45,918 bases of DNA from Paracoccaceae bacterium (lineage in GTDB: Bacteria; Pseudomonadota; Alphaproteobacteria; Rhodobacterales; Rhodobacteraceae), in the NCBI GenBank assembly GCA_902512685.1, contig CABXKH010000010.1, positions 1 through 45,918 of the forward strand, read 5' to 3'. The notes below the pieces were generated by a model that worked only from the letters and a program-made list of their open reading frames with translations, ran no database searches and was not told the origin of the DNA. Shown piece by piece: positions 33,645-42,670 of this stretch; within the stretch, counting starts at the first letter, position 1; each line of letters starts with the position of its first letter. Position numbers and translations under genes: made by a program.

Positions 33645-34730
33645 TCAAATCCTGATCCCGGTTTCCAGATCGAAATAATGCAGCCTGTCCGTTCGGATGT
33701 GAAAATAGACGCTCTCACCCGGCCGGAAATGTTTATCGCCTTCATATTTACCTACGATCTCGCCAAATCCTCCATCGCAGGTCAGTACGGTTTCATGCCC
33801 CATGGGTTCAACAACTGTGATGTCCCCGCTTATGGAAATGTGACCTTTGGGCGGCTTGGCAACATCTGCAAGCTGCATATGTTCGGGCCGAAAACCAAGA
33901 TGAACTTGCCGACCTTGCACAACATGAGAGCTGGCAAGCCCGATGTCCACACCACTGTGAGTCTCAAGAATGGTTTGTCTACTGGAGTTGCTGATCATAC
34001 CGGTGGCGAAATTCATTGCTGGTGAACCGATAAAGCTTGCGACAAACTGGCTGGCAGGTTGTTTGTAGACCTCATCGGGTGTGCCCACCTGCTCGATCCG
34101 CCCTTCATTCATGATGACGATCCGATCGGCAAGCGTCATCGCCTCCACCTGATCGTGTGTGACATAGACGGTGGTTGTCTGCACGCGCTGATGCAACAGC
34201 TTCATCTCGGCGCGCATCTTGTGACGCAGTTTAGCATCGAGGTTGGACAAAGGCTCATCAAACAGAAACACCTTTGGCTGCCTGACAATTGCCCGCCCCA
34301 TGGCGACACGCTGTTTCTGACCACCAGACAATTCCCCGGGGCGGCGTTTCAACAAGTCCCCAAGACCCAGAATCTCAGCTGCATCATGGGTGCGCGACTC
34401 AATTTCCGAGCGCGGCAACCGTTTCGCGCGCAACCCGAATGACATATTGTCATAGACGTTCAGGTGTGGATAGAGCGCGTAATTCTGAAAAACCATAGCG
34501 ATGTCGCGATCCTTCGGATGAATGTTGTTGACGGCCCGGCCATCAATCGAGATTGATCCCGAAGACACATCTTCCAGACCCGCCAGCATTCTAAGAGTCG
34601 TAGATTTGCCACACCCGGACGGCCCAACAAAAACGACAAACTCGCCATTACCGATAGACAGGGTGAAATCCTCAACCGCCGTAACCGATCCGAATAGCTT
34701 GCGCACTCCGTCAAGCGTGACTTCTGCCAT
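33645..34730 (-). CDS. Sugar ABC transporter ATP-binding protein (UgpC/MsmK type)
   Basis: ATPase of a CUT1-family sugar importer, 361 residues. Walker A is GPSGCGKST at 36-44, the signature LSGGQ at 134-138, and Walker B is VFLFDE at 154-159. A C-terminal TOBE/OB region from about residue 235 includes LGFRPEHM. It is the last gene of the five-gene leftward operon, three bases after the lyase-like gene. Together with the two permeases and binding protein it makes a complete importer. Confidence 0.94.
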   Translation of the reverse strand: MAEVTLDGVRKLFGSVTAVEDFTLSIGNGEFVVFVGPSGCGKSTTLRMLAGLEDVSSGSISIDGRAVNNIHPKDRDIAMVFQNYALYPHLNVYDNMSFGLRAKRLPRSEIESRTHDAAEILGLGDLLKRRPGELSGGQKQRVAMGRAIVRQPKVFLFDEPLSNLDAKLRHKMRAEMKLLHQRVQTTTVYVTHDQVEAMTLADRIVIMNEGRIEQVGTPDEVYKQPASQFVASFIGSPAMNFATGMISNSSRQTILETHSGVDIGLASSHVVQGRQVHLGFRPEHMQLADVAKPPKGHISISGDITVVEPMGHETVLTCDGGFGEIVGKYEGDKHFRPGESVYFHIRTDRLHYFDLETGIRI

Positions 34731-34733
34731 CTC

Positions 34734-36233
34734 CTACGCCTCCCCAGCAATAACATCTGATACTAGCCGGTTGCGCAGCGCGTCAGCCTGCGCAATCCGT
34801 TTCCGAATATCCTCTGCCTCGGCTTTCAGACCTGCAAGCCTGTCTGCATAACCGGTCAATGCCTCGCGCAGGACGTACGGCCCCGGCCCTCCGGGCATTT
34901 CCCGGACTGCGACAAAATTCTCCGGACTGGTCGCACTTGCCAACACGTCCCTTTCCACTTGAGGGGGGCGCCCGACCAACTCTTCAAATGTCCGGGCAAA
35001 CAGGTCCCATGTCAGCTCATCGAACCCGATCCTACGCGCTAGCGCTTCGCGCGCCAGTTTGCTGGCGACATTATGCGCCGCTCTGAACCCGATCCCTTCG
35101 GCCCTGACCAAGGTATCCGCCAACTCGGTAATGGTCGCCATGGATTTCTGGATACGGTTTTCTATCGAGGCTCGGTTTGTCTTCATCGCCTCTACGAAGC
35201 TGCCAAGCAGAGGCAAGGCATGATCAAGCCGCTCAAAGACCTCGAAGCCGGCGGCCTGGGTTTCGCGTTCGGAGTCATTCATGTCTGCAAAGGGTGTATT
35301 GTGCATGGTCTGCACTATCTGCTCCGCACCGCCAGCCGCTAGGGAAAATTTTAAGCGAAGGTGCTCAAGCGGCACCGGGTTGCGCTTTTGCGGCATAATT
35401 GACGAAATCTGCACGAACCCATCTGCCACATCGATCTGCGATACTTCAAACCCGGTCCATGTCACCAAGTCCTGAACCAGACGACCAAGATGGATACAGC
35501 CAAGCCGGATCGACGCGTAGCTTGCGGTGATGTAATCGACATTGGCAATCGCGCCATAGGAATTCTCAACGATGCCCGAAAATCCCAGCAATGCGGCCAC
35601 ACGTTCACGATCAAGGTCAAAGCCCGAGGTCGTAATGGCCGCCGCCCCCATCGGACAACTGTTCACATCTTCCAGCGCCGCCATCAGACGAGCCATGTCG
35701 CGCAAGATGAATTCAATCGCAGCCCCCAGATAATGCCCAAGCACTGAAACCTGCGCAGGCTGGCCGTGTGTATATAACAGCACTGTTTCGTCAATGCCCT
35801 GCCCTGCCCGTGCCAGAAAGCGATCTGCCAACGTACCATACTGTTCCAGCAGCCGCAACAACCGGCCCCGCAACTGCATCCGGAACATTGTATGTTCCAT
35901 GTCATTGCGTGATCGTCCTGTATGAAGACGGCCTGCTGTTTCCTCACCAACCTGACGGCCCAGTGCACGTTCAATCAGGAAAAAAAGATCTTCAAAGCTG
36001 CCGTCAAATTCCTGATCCGCCCAGGGGCGGTCCTTGTCGATCTTCAGCAGGGCAGCCAGAATGGCGGCACTGTCCGCAGGTTGCAGCAGATGCTGTTCCG
36101 CCAGCATAACCCCATGCGCCAGATTTATCGCATGCAGGGGTGCCGAGAAATGCTGTTTGTAGATGTCCAGATCGGGTGCTAGAACGCTGTCTGCATATAC
36201 TTGGGCGGGAAATGAATCGTAATCCGAATTCAT
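34734..36233 (-). CDS. Argininosuccinate-lyase-like enzyme (fumarase/aspartase superfamily)
   Basis: A 499-residue member of the superfamily that eliminates fumarate from N- or O-substituted C4 acids. It keeps LHTGRSRND (103-111), YTHGQ with the His-155/156 region (154-158) and the mobile loop SSIMPQKRNP (277-286) with the catalytic serine. It departs from true ArgH in the first substrate motif (FEDLFFLIE where ArgH has EDVHxxIE) and is about 35-40 residues longer. It is encoded inside a sugar-transport operon, seven bases from a permease and three from the ATPase. A role in arginine synthesis is therefore unlikely. I infer cleavage of an aspartate- or malate-type adduct of the imported sugar. 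Confidence 0.8.
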   Translation of the reverse strand: MNSDYDSFPAQVYADSVLAPDLDIYKQHFSAPLHAINLAHGVMLAEQHLLQPADSAAILAALLKIDKDRPWADQEFDGSFEDLFFLIERALGRQVGEETAGRLHTGRSRNDMEHTMFRMQLRGRLLRLLEQYGTLADRFLARAGQGIDETVLLYTHGQPAQVSVLGHYLGAAIEFILRDMARLMAALEDVNSCPMGAAAITTSGFDLDRERVAALLGFSGIVENSYGAIANVDYITASYASIRLGCIHLGRLVQDLVTWTGFEVSQIDVADGFVQISSIMPQKRNPVPLEHLRLKFSLAAGGAEQIVQTMHNTPFADMNDSERETQAAGFEVFERLDHALPLLGSFVEAMKTNRASIENRIQKSMATITELADTLVRAEGIGFRAAHNVASKLAREALARRIGFDELTWDLFARTFEELVGRPPQVERDVLASATSPENFVAVREMPGGPGPYVLREALTGYADRLAGLKAEAEDIRKRIAQADALRNRLVSDVIAGEA

Positions 36234-36239
36234 TTCAAA

Positions 36240-37088
36240 TTATCCCTTCAGACCAGCGAGCATAATCCCGCGAATGATGAATTTTTGCAGCAACAGGAAC
36301 ACCAGCAATGTCGGGAGTGTGGCCAGACATGAGGCTGTCATGACAATTTCCCAATCCATCTGGAATTCACCATTGAATGAGGCGATGCCAACCGGAATGG
36401 TATAAATATCCGGATCATTGGTGACAATCAGCGGCCAGATGAACGCCGTCCAGTTCCCCAAAAAATGAAAGATCGCCAGTGCTGACAGGGCCGGTATCAC
36501 CAGTGGCATGGCAATCCGCCACCAGATAGCAAATTCCGACCAGCCGTCAATCCGCGCGGCCTCAATCAGCTCGTCAGGCAGGCTCATGAAAAACTGGCGC
36601 ATCAGAAATGTGCCGAAGCCGGTCATAAGTCCGGGGAACGCGATTCCCCAATAGGTATCGATCCACCCAAAACTGCGCGACATCATATACCAAGGGATGA
36701 TCAGCATTTCGGTCGGAATCATCAACGTGCTGAGGATGGCGATAAAGACAATGTGGCGTCCGCGGAAATCAAATTTAGCAAGGGTATAACCAACCAGTGA
36801 GTCGAAAAACAGAACCGATGCCGTGCTGAATGTTGCCACCCACAGCGAATTCAGCATCCAGCGCATGAACTTCGATTCCTGTAGGATGAACACATAGTTC
36901 GCCAGCGTCGGCTTGTCAGGAATAATGCTCAGCTCATAAACTTCCTGACCGGTCTTGAAAGACGTCGCGGCCATGAACACGATGGGCGTGATCATGACAA
37001 CACCGCCAAGAAACAGCAGGGTCCACAAGATCACTGTGCCGGGCCGTGCCCGTTCCAACCGCGCCATTGTTGCGTTCACGTCGATCAT
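36240..37088 (-). CDS. Sugar ABC transporter permease (MalG/UgpE type)
   Basis: Inner-membrane permease of 282 residues with six helices. The cytoplasmic EAA loop reads ELIEAARIDGWSEFAIWWRI, the contact site for the ATPase, and the C-terminus is the short MalG-type end. Its start overlaps the stop of the other permease by four bases (ATGA). It forms the channel with that protein. Confidence 0.93.
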   Translation of the reverse strand: MIDVNATMARLERARPGTVILWTLLFLGGVVMITPIVFMAATSFKTGQEVYELSIIPDKPTLANYVFILQESKFMRWMLNSLWVATFSTASVLFFDSLVGYTLAKFDFRGRHIVFIAILSTLMIPTEMLIIPWYMMSRSFGWIDTYWGIAFPGLMTGFGTFLMRQFFMSLPDELIEAARIDGWSEFAIWWRIAMPLVIPALSALAIFHFLGNWTAFIWPLIVTNDPDIYTIPVGIASFNGEFQMDWEIVMTASCLATLPTLLVFLLLQKFIIRGIMLAGLKG

Positions 37089-37984
37089 TTCTGTTTCCGC
37101 ATCAGCCAGAGTTGAACAAGACTCACAACAAGCAGGATCAGGAACAGGATGACTGTCAATGCCGATGCCCGGCCCAGCTTGAATTCGTCAAAGGCAAATT
37201 CATAGATCATTAACACCAGCGGCTTGGTGGAGTTCAGGGGGCCGCCTGCACTATCCGCACTCATTGTATAGACCTGATCAAAAATCCGTAGGAACCCGAT
37301 AGTCGATACAACGGTCAGGAAAATAATCGTCGGCTTCAGCGCTGGTAGTGTAATTTCCCGCAGAATCTGCCGCCGACCTGCCCCGTCAATCTCTGCCGCT
37401 TCAAAATAGCTGCGGGGAATGGCCCTGATGCCAGCAATGAAAATGACAATCTGAAAACCAAGTCCCGCCCACACGGCAGGCGCCATAATCGAATACAGAC
37501 CTTGCGTCACCGATCTCAGGAACGGCTGCTGCGGAATCCCAAACCATGATAGCATAGTGTTGAAATAGCCAATTGGCAGGGGCTGATAAAACCATCGCCA
37601 AACCCAAGCCATCGCAACAGCGGTCGTCAGAAACGGAATGAAATACATCGCTCTTATGAAGTCATGGCCGAAATCGATCTCATTTAACCAATAGGCGATC
37701 ACAAAGGCGATCAGCATGCTGACCGGCACACCGACAAGTGCATATTTTATGGTATTCCACAGAACCAGCCAAAAATCTTCATCCGCGAAGATCTTGATAT
37801 AGTTTTTCATCCCAATTGCTTTCTTCGCGCCGAGAAGGTTCCATTTCAGGGTGGACACATAGAATGCCTCAAAGGTCGGATAAAACCGGATTGTTATATA
37901 GAAGACCAGGGGAACAGCCAGAAAAAGCCAAGCGGTAATCGCCAACTTTTGCTTGATTGTGAACTTATTCCAAAAGTTGGCCAT
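37085..37984 (-). CDS. Sugar ABC transporter permease (MalF/UgpA type)
   Basis: Inner-membrane permease of about 299 residues with six helices. Its EAA loop is SYFEAAEIDGAGRRQILREI. I chose the ATG at 37984 (MANFWNKF); a TTG at 38005 would add seven residues, and neither has a good ribosome-binding site. It overlaps the next permease by four bases and follows the binding-protein gene by 63-84 bp, a gap in which a stabilising hairpin is often found. None is obvious here. Confidence 0.92.
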   Translation of the reverse strand: MANFWNKFTIKQKLAITAWLFLAVPLVFYITIRFYPTFEAFYVSTLKWNLLGAKKAIGMKNYIKIFADEDFWLVLWNTIKYALVGVPVSMLIAFVIAYWLNEIDFGHDFIRAMYFIPFLTTAVAMAWVWRWFYQPLPIGYFNTMLSWFGIPQQPFLRSVTQGLYSIMAPAVWAGLGFQIVIFIAGIRAIPRSYFEAAEIDGAGRRQILREITLPALKPTIIFLTVVSTIGFLRIFDQVYTMSADSAGGPLNSTKPLVLMIYEFAFDEFKLGRASALTVILFLILLVVSLVQLWLMRKQK

Positions 37985-38068
37985 ATGTTCGGTTTTTTTC
38001 TGCAATTAAAAAGTATCGTCAGATGGCAACTGGTCGCTGCCATCTGCACAGCTCATAGGCGATTCAGG

Positions 38069-39322
38069 TCAGTCTCCGAAGAATTCGTCAAAGACTTCCT
38101 GCTCGGCTTTCGCAACTTTCTTAAGGGCCGCCATCGGATCTGCACCCTGAAGCACAACCATGTCATAGGCATCGATCAGCGACTGACGCTGTGGCTTTTC
38201 TGAAACGAAAGCTGTTGCGTTGGCATAGCTAAGGCCGCGAATAAACGGTCCATAGAGAGGATGCGCCTTGTTGGCGTCGACAAGAGCAACTGCAGGCTTG
38301 GCCGGCAATTCACCAACCGTGTCTAGCCATAACTGCATGGCTTCATCAGATGTAATGTGTTGTAAAAACTTCTCTGCCGCAGCCTTTTTCTCACCATCAG
38401 CCTTCGAGCTGATACCGTTTACCCAATATGATGAAAAATTGAAGCGGTTCCCATCGTGTCCAGGCAGTTCTGAAATAGCAAAGTTTAGACCTTCTGTTTT
38501 TGCAAATTTCGAAATCCGGAAAGAACCATCAAGAACCATACCGGCTTGACCAGCAGCAAACGCATCTTGACCACGGTTCATGAACCCATTCGAACCAACC
38601 TTGTGAGTTGCCTCAAAATCAGTAATAAACTTAAGCGCTTTTGCACCTGCTTCAGTGGTGTATGCGACAGTTTTGCCATCATCTGAATAGGGTTGGCCAC
38701 CATAGAGCCGAATGAGCACCTCACGCCACCAGTGGTGATCCTGGCCGTCTGTGTCGACCGCAAAACCTACTGTCAAATAGTTGCCATTAGCATCTTTCTT
38801 CGTCAGCTTTTTTGCAAACTCAACCATCTCGTCAAGTGTTTCGGGCGGACCAGAAAGGCCTGCTTCTGCAAATAAATCTTTATTCCAGAACAATGCCAAC
38901 GATCGGACAGCTGTGGGCAAACCCCAATAATTGCCATCAACCTTCATGGTGCCAACCATCGGAAAGAACTCTTCCTCGATCTTGGCATGCGGGAAAGCAG
39001 AACTGGAAAGCGGCTGGATTAGCCCGCCTTCGCGATAGTCATTCAACCATCCATAATAAAGCTGAACAACATCCGGTCCGTCACCGGCAGACACTGCAAT
39101 AGCCACCTTTTTGCGATAATCTGCATAAGGGAAATGTGTGTGTTTCACTGTTATGCCCGGGTTGGCTGCCTCGAAACTCTCGATAAGTTTGTCGATGGCC
39201 TCAACACGGCTACCATATGTGTATTGCCAATATTCGATTTCCACAGCCTGGGCCAATCCGCTCCATACGAGCGAGGTGCCACCGATGGCCAGTGCGAAAA
39301 CTTTTTTCAACCACTTCTTCAT
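38069..39322 (-). CDS. Periplasmic sugar-binding protein (family 1 extracellular solute-binding)
   Basis: A 417-residue binding protein. The first 26 residues (MKKWLKKVFALAIGGTSLVW and SGLAQA) are a signal peptide with cleavage after AQA. The mature protein begins VEIEYWQYTYGSRVEAI, as in UgpB/MalE-type proteins, and contains GDGPDVVQLYYGW in the ligand cleft. GGAGGGA precedes the ATG. It is the first gene of the operon, next to the divergent GntR gene, and so is probably under its control. The ligand is unknown; other genes in the locus point to an amino sugar derivative. Confidence 0.93.
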   Translation of the reverse strand: MKKWLKKVFALAIGGTSLVWSGLAQAVEIEYWQYTYGSRVEAIDKLIESFEAANPGITVKHTHFPYADYRKKVAIAVSAGDGPDVVQLYYGWLNDYREGGLIQPLSSSAFPHAKIEEEFFPMVGTMKVDGNYWGLPTAVRSLALFWNKDLFAEAGLSGPPETLDEMVEFAKKLTKKDANGNYLTVGFAVDTDGQDHHWWREVLIRLYGGQPYSDDGKTVAYTTEAGAKALKFITDFEATHKVGSNGFMNRGQDAFAAGQAGMVLDGSFRISKFAKTEGLNFAISELPGHDGNRFNFSSYWVNGISSKADGEKKAAAEKFLQHITSDEAMQLWLDTVGELPAKPAVALVDANKAHPLYGPFIRGLSYANATAFVSEKPQRQSLIDAYDMVVLQGADPMAALKKVAKAEQEVFDEFFGD

Positions 39323-39357
39323 CTGTCCCTCCGTCTGTTTTATGCATTTCTCAAAAG

Positions 39358-39383
39358 GTATTTACCTTTACTAATGTAAATAC
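39358..39383. promoter_or_regulatory. Likely GntR-family operator in the divergent promoter region
   Basis: GTATTTAC (39358-39365) and GTAAATAC (39376-39383) are exact reverse complements, with a 10-bp spacer. Each half also has the GT-N4-AC form that HutC-type GntR proteins prefer. The site lies 36 bp upstream of the binding-protein gene start and about 130 bp before the GntR gene. It could repress both operons until the imported compound, or a breakdown product, binds the regulator. Confidence 0.6.
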
Positions 39384-39515
39384 ATATGATACCGCATCCA
39401 TGTTGTCAAAAAAAAAGCCGACCATATGCAAAAGCAGGACTTGCCTTCGGCCCGTTGTCGGTCGAACATCTGCGTAATGGTATCTGTGAAAACAAATTGA
39501 GTCCGGGGTTTTGAT

Positions 39516-40250
39516 TTGGAAACACGCTATGCAACATTGTCGAATCAGCTGACCAAACGGATTGGCACCGGCGAATATCGGGTGGGTCATTATCTTCCAA
39601 GCGAGAAACAGCTTGCCTCAGAATTTGGGGTCAGCCGGCCCACAGTGCGCCGTGCCCTCGATTATATTGAGGCCCTTGGCCTGATTTCACGGCGTCGGGG
39701 CGATGGCACAAAGGTGCTGGCAGAAAAACCGTTTACCGATTACCGCTACACCACCCGACCTGTTGATGACCTTCTCTATGGGCGAGGTGCCGAGCGTATT
39801 GTCACCGGCCAGAATGACACTGTATGCGACGATGTGCTGGCGGCCCGTCTCGGCGCGGCGCCGGGGTCGCGCTGGGTTCATATCTCGCAACATCGCAATG
39901 ATCTTGATTCCGGGAATATGTTGGTTTGGGGTGATGTCTATATCGATCAGCAATTCAAGGGCATCGCTGGCCGTATAGCCCATTATGACGGGTTCATCTG
40001 CGACCTTATCGAAGAGGAATACGGAATTGCGGTCAGCGAGATCCAGCAGACGATTCGGCCCGTCACTATTCCGGATACAATCTGCGCCGAGATGAAGGTC
40101 CCAAACCTGTCGCTAGGACTTGAGATGACGCGTCGGTATCTGAACCATCTGAAACAGCCAGTGGAAGTGTCGATCAATATCTTTCCAGAAGAAAGATCAG
40201 TCTACAGCATCACCCTGAGTCGGACACAAGAGAGGGCCAAGGACAGATGA
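39516..40250 (+). CDS. GntR-family regulator with UTRA domain
   Basis: A 244-residue HutC-type regulator. The winged helix is at about 5-70 (YLPSEKQLASEFGVSRPTVRR in part: SEKQLASEFG, SRPTVRRAL), then a UTRA ligand-binding domain from about residue 90. Proteins of this group sense sugar phosphates or amino acids (NagR/HutC). It starts with TTG, with GGGG upstream, and its stop overlaps the deacetylase start (ATGA). A role as the locus regulator, sensing an aminosugar phosphate, is likely. Confidence 0.9.
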   Translation: METRYATLSNQLTKRIGTGEYRVGHYLPSEKQLASEFGVSRPTVRRALDYIEALGLISRRRGDGTKVLAEKPFTDYRYTTRPVDDLLYGRGAERIVTGQNDTVCDDVLAARLGAAPGSRWVHISQHRNDLDSGNMLVWGDVYIDQQFKGIAGRIAHYDGFICDLIEEEYGIAVSEIQQTIRPVTIPDTICAEMKVPNLSLGLEMTRRYLNHLKQPVEVSINIFPEERSVYSITLSRTQERAKDR

Positions 40251-42670
40251 AAAAGGACTTCATCATCAGGCAGGAGCAACGACAGCCACTCCGGCAACTT
40301 TACATGTGGCTGAAATCCCTGCAATCCACATTGGTTTTCATGCAAACCGGGGCGCATCCAGATGACGAAACATCCCGCATGCTAGCCCGTCTGTCTCTGG
40401 GCGACGGCATGCATGTCGTTTATGTCAACGCCGTGCGCGGCCAGGGTGGGCAAAACGCTCTTGGCCCCGAACGTGGGGATGCTCTTGGCTATCTTCGCAC
40501 CGAGGAATTGTTCGAGGCGATGCGAGTTATCAGGGCCGATATCGCCTGGCTTGCCGAATCACCGAACGACCCCATCAGGGATTTCGGGTTTTCGAAATCT
40601 GGCGAACAGACTTTCGAACATTGGGGGCGTGAACATTCTCTGCGGCAGATGGTCAAGATGGTTCGTCTATTCAAGCCGGATATCCTGATCCCCACATTCC
40701 TGGACGTCCCCGGCCAGCATGGCCATCACCGCGCAGTGACGCAAACAACTATCGCCGCCTTCGACGATGCGGCCGATGAGACAAAGTTTGCCGATCTTGG
40801 ACTTGCGGCCTGGCAGGTGAATACACTGTATTTGCCGGCATGGGGCGGCGGCGGCGGTTCCTATGATGACGAAGTCCCGCCTCCAAACGCGACGCATGAG
40901 ATCCGTACTGGTGCGTTTGACGCAGTGCTGGGGGGAACTTATGCCCAGATTGGCGAATGGTCCCGCGCCTGTCACGCCACCCAGGGCATGGGCCGGCATG
41001 TGGATGAGGAGGAACGGCCGGTTCCGCTGCACCAGCTTCGCACAGCAACCGGAGAGGCAATTCCAACTGAACTGACGCATCAGGTGCCCGACAGGCTCGC
41101 CACGCTTGCCGACCATTGCCGGGACGAAATGAGCCGTCAGGCCGCGATCCTGGCGCAGCAGGCCGCAGACGACGCACTTGCCGCGTTTCCCAATAGGGAG
41201 GCAGTGCTGGCGGCGCTATGCCGCCTTCAAACTGCCCTGCTGACACTCGGAAAAGGTGTGGCGCCGCGCCATTTGCATCGCATACATCTGAAAATGCGCC
41301 AGGCGGGCATGGCCGCCTGCGAAGCCGCGGCCCTGCAATTCCACTTTGACGTGAACCCGGCAGTGCCGGTGGTCGGGCAGTCAGCCGAGGCAAGTCTGAG
41401 CTGGCATGTTGCCGATCCGAAAAACGCACCTGCCATTTCGGCAACAATGAAAGGGCCGGAACAGATCACCTTCAGGCCCTTTGTCGGCTCCGGCAGTGGT
41501 GAGCGCAGGCAGTCCATGACCGCGAGCCTGAACATTTCTGGCCCTCCAATTGACGCGATGACCGGATGGCACGGTGTGATGGTCAGTCCAGTCAGCCTCC
41601 ATGCCGAAGTCAGCGTGAAGATCGCCAAAACGGAATTCGTCGTACCTCTGTGCCCAGACACGGTCTTTACGACAATGCCAGTCTACACCGGCCAGATCAC
41701 GCCCAACCGGATTCTGCTGCGTCTCGGACAGGACAGCGATATCGATTTGCAACTGCAGTTGGATGCCACCCTGAAACTGTATGAACATGCCCATTTGATC
41801 CTGCCAGAGGGATGGGCCTTCAAGCTAGTAGCTGGGGAAAGCGATACCAAACAACAGGGCCGGGTCTCGGTGCCGTCCTCGGCACGGCAGGGCCATTACC
41901 GGATCGGGGCAAAGGTCGAGGAGCAGGAGGTTTTCAGAACACAGAGCCTCGCCTACCCGCACATCCGACCCCAAACGCGTTTTACAAAGGTCTCGGCTGA
42001 CATCGCCTTGGTGGACACGACTGGCCTCGAGGGAGTGCGCATCGGCTGGATCGATGGGGGCGTTGACGAGGCGCATCACTGGGCTGACCAGCTTGGTGCT
42101 AGGATCATCCAGCTGGATGACAACAGAATGATCTCCGGTGACTTCGAGGGCCTTGACGTCATCGTTGCGGGAGTGTTCGCCGGCGGCACACGCCCGTTGA
42201 ACCGGTCAATGCAGCATATACGACCCTGGATCGAAAGCGGCGGGCATTTTGTAAGCCAGTATCACCGCCCAATTGACAATTGGGACAAGACCCAGAGCGC
42301 GCCCTTGCGTCTGCAACCCGGGAGCCCGTCGATCCGCTGGCGCGTTACCGATGCGGCTACTCCGGTAAGGATACTGCAACCGGATCATCCATTGCTCAAC
42401 AGCCCCAATAGCATCACGAGTGAAGATTTTGACGGGTGGATCAAGGAGCGTGGGCTGTATTTCGCCTCTGAATGGGATCCTGCCTATGTTCCGCTTTTGG
42501 CAATGTCAGATACCGAAGAGGCACCGCTGGAAGGTGGTCTCCTTGCGGCACGGATCGGCGCCGGCAGCCATTTCCATTGTGCGCTGAACCTGTTTTATCA
42601 GATGGATCATATGGTAGTTGGCGCATTTCGTCTTTTCGCCAATCTGCTGACACCTTCCGGCAGGACATGA
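40247..42670 (+). CDS. Long PIG-L/LmbE-family N-deacetylase with C-terminal extension
   Basis: An 807-residue protein. Residues about 28-270 are a PIG-L (LmbE) metal-dependent deacetylase: AHPDDE with His37, Asp39, Asp40 and Glu41, and the second zinc motif HGHH (158-161). Typical members of about 230 residues remove acetyl groups from N-acetylglucosamine conjugates. Here a beta-rich middle region (about 360-580) follows. A C-terminal domain (about 585-800; VRIGWIDGGVDEAHHWADQL, then VIVAGVFAGGTRPLNRSM) resembles the amidotransferase-like end of other long family members. No signal peptide is seen, so it probably acts in the cytosol after import. It is coupled to both neighbours by ATGA overlaps. 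Confidence 0.88.
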   Translation: MKKDFIIRQEQRQPLRQLYMWLKSLQSTLVFMQTGAHPDDETSRMLARLSLGDGMHVVYVNAVRGQGGQNALGPERGDALGYLRTEELFEAMRVIRADIAWLAESPNDPIRDFGFSKSGEQTFEHWGREHSLRQMVKMVRLFKPDILIPTFLDVPGQHGHHRAVTQTTIAAFDDAADETKFADLGLAAWQVNTLYLPAWGGGGGSYDDEVPPPNATHEIRTGAFDAVLGGTYAQIGEWSRACHATQGMGRHVDEEERPVPLHQLRTATGEAIPTELTHQVPDRLATLADHCRDEMSRQAAILAQQAADDALAAFPNREAVLAALCRLQTALLTLGKGVAPRHLHRIHLKMRQAGMAACEAAALQFHFDVNPAVPVVGQSAEASLSWHVADPKNAPAISATMKGPEQITFRPFVGSGSGERRQSMTASLNISGPPIDAMTGWHGVMVSPVSLHAEVSVKIAKTEFVVPLCPDTVFTTMPVYTGQITPNRILLRLGQDSDIDLQLQLDATLKLYEHAHLILPEGWAFKLVAGESDTKQQGRVSVPSSARQGHYRIGAKVEEQEVFRTQSLAYPHIRPQTRFTKVSADIALVDTTGLEGVRIGWIDGGVDEAHHWADQLGARIIQLDDNRMISGDFEGLDVIVAGVFAGGTRPLNRSMQHIRPWIESGGHFVSQYHRPIDNWDKTQSAPLRLQPGSPSIRWRVTDAATPVRILQPDHPLLNSPNSITSEDFDGWIKERGLYFASEWDPAYVPLLAMSDTEEAPLEGGLLAARIGAGSHFHCALNLFYQMDHMVVGAFRLFANLLTPSGRT

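Noticed and set aside
40749..41447. 232-codon antisense frame inside the PIG-L gene
   Set aside because: Low-complexity, proline- and arginine-rich sequence caused by high-GC third positions of the real gene on the other strand.
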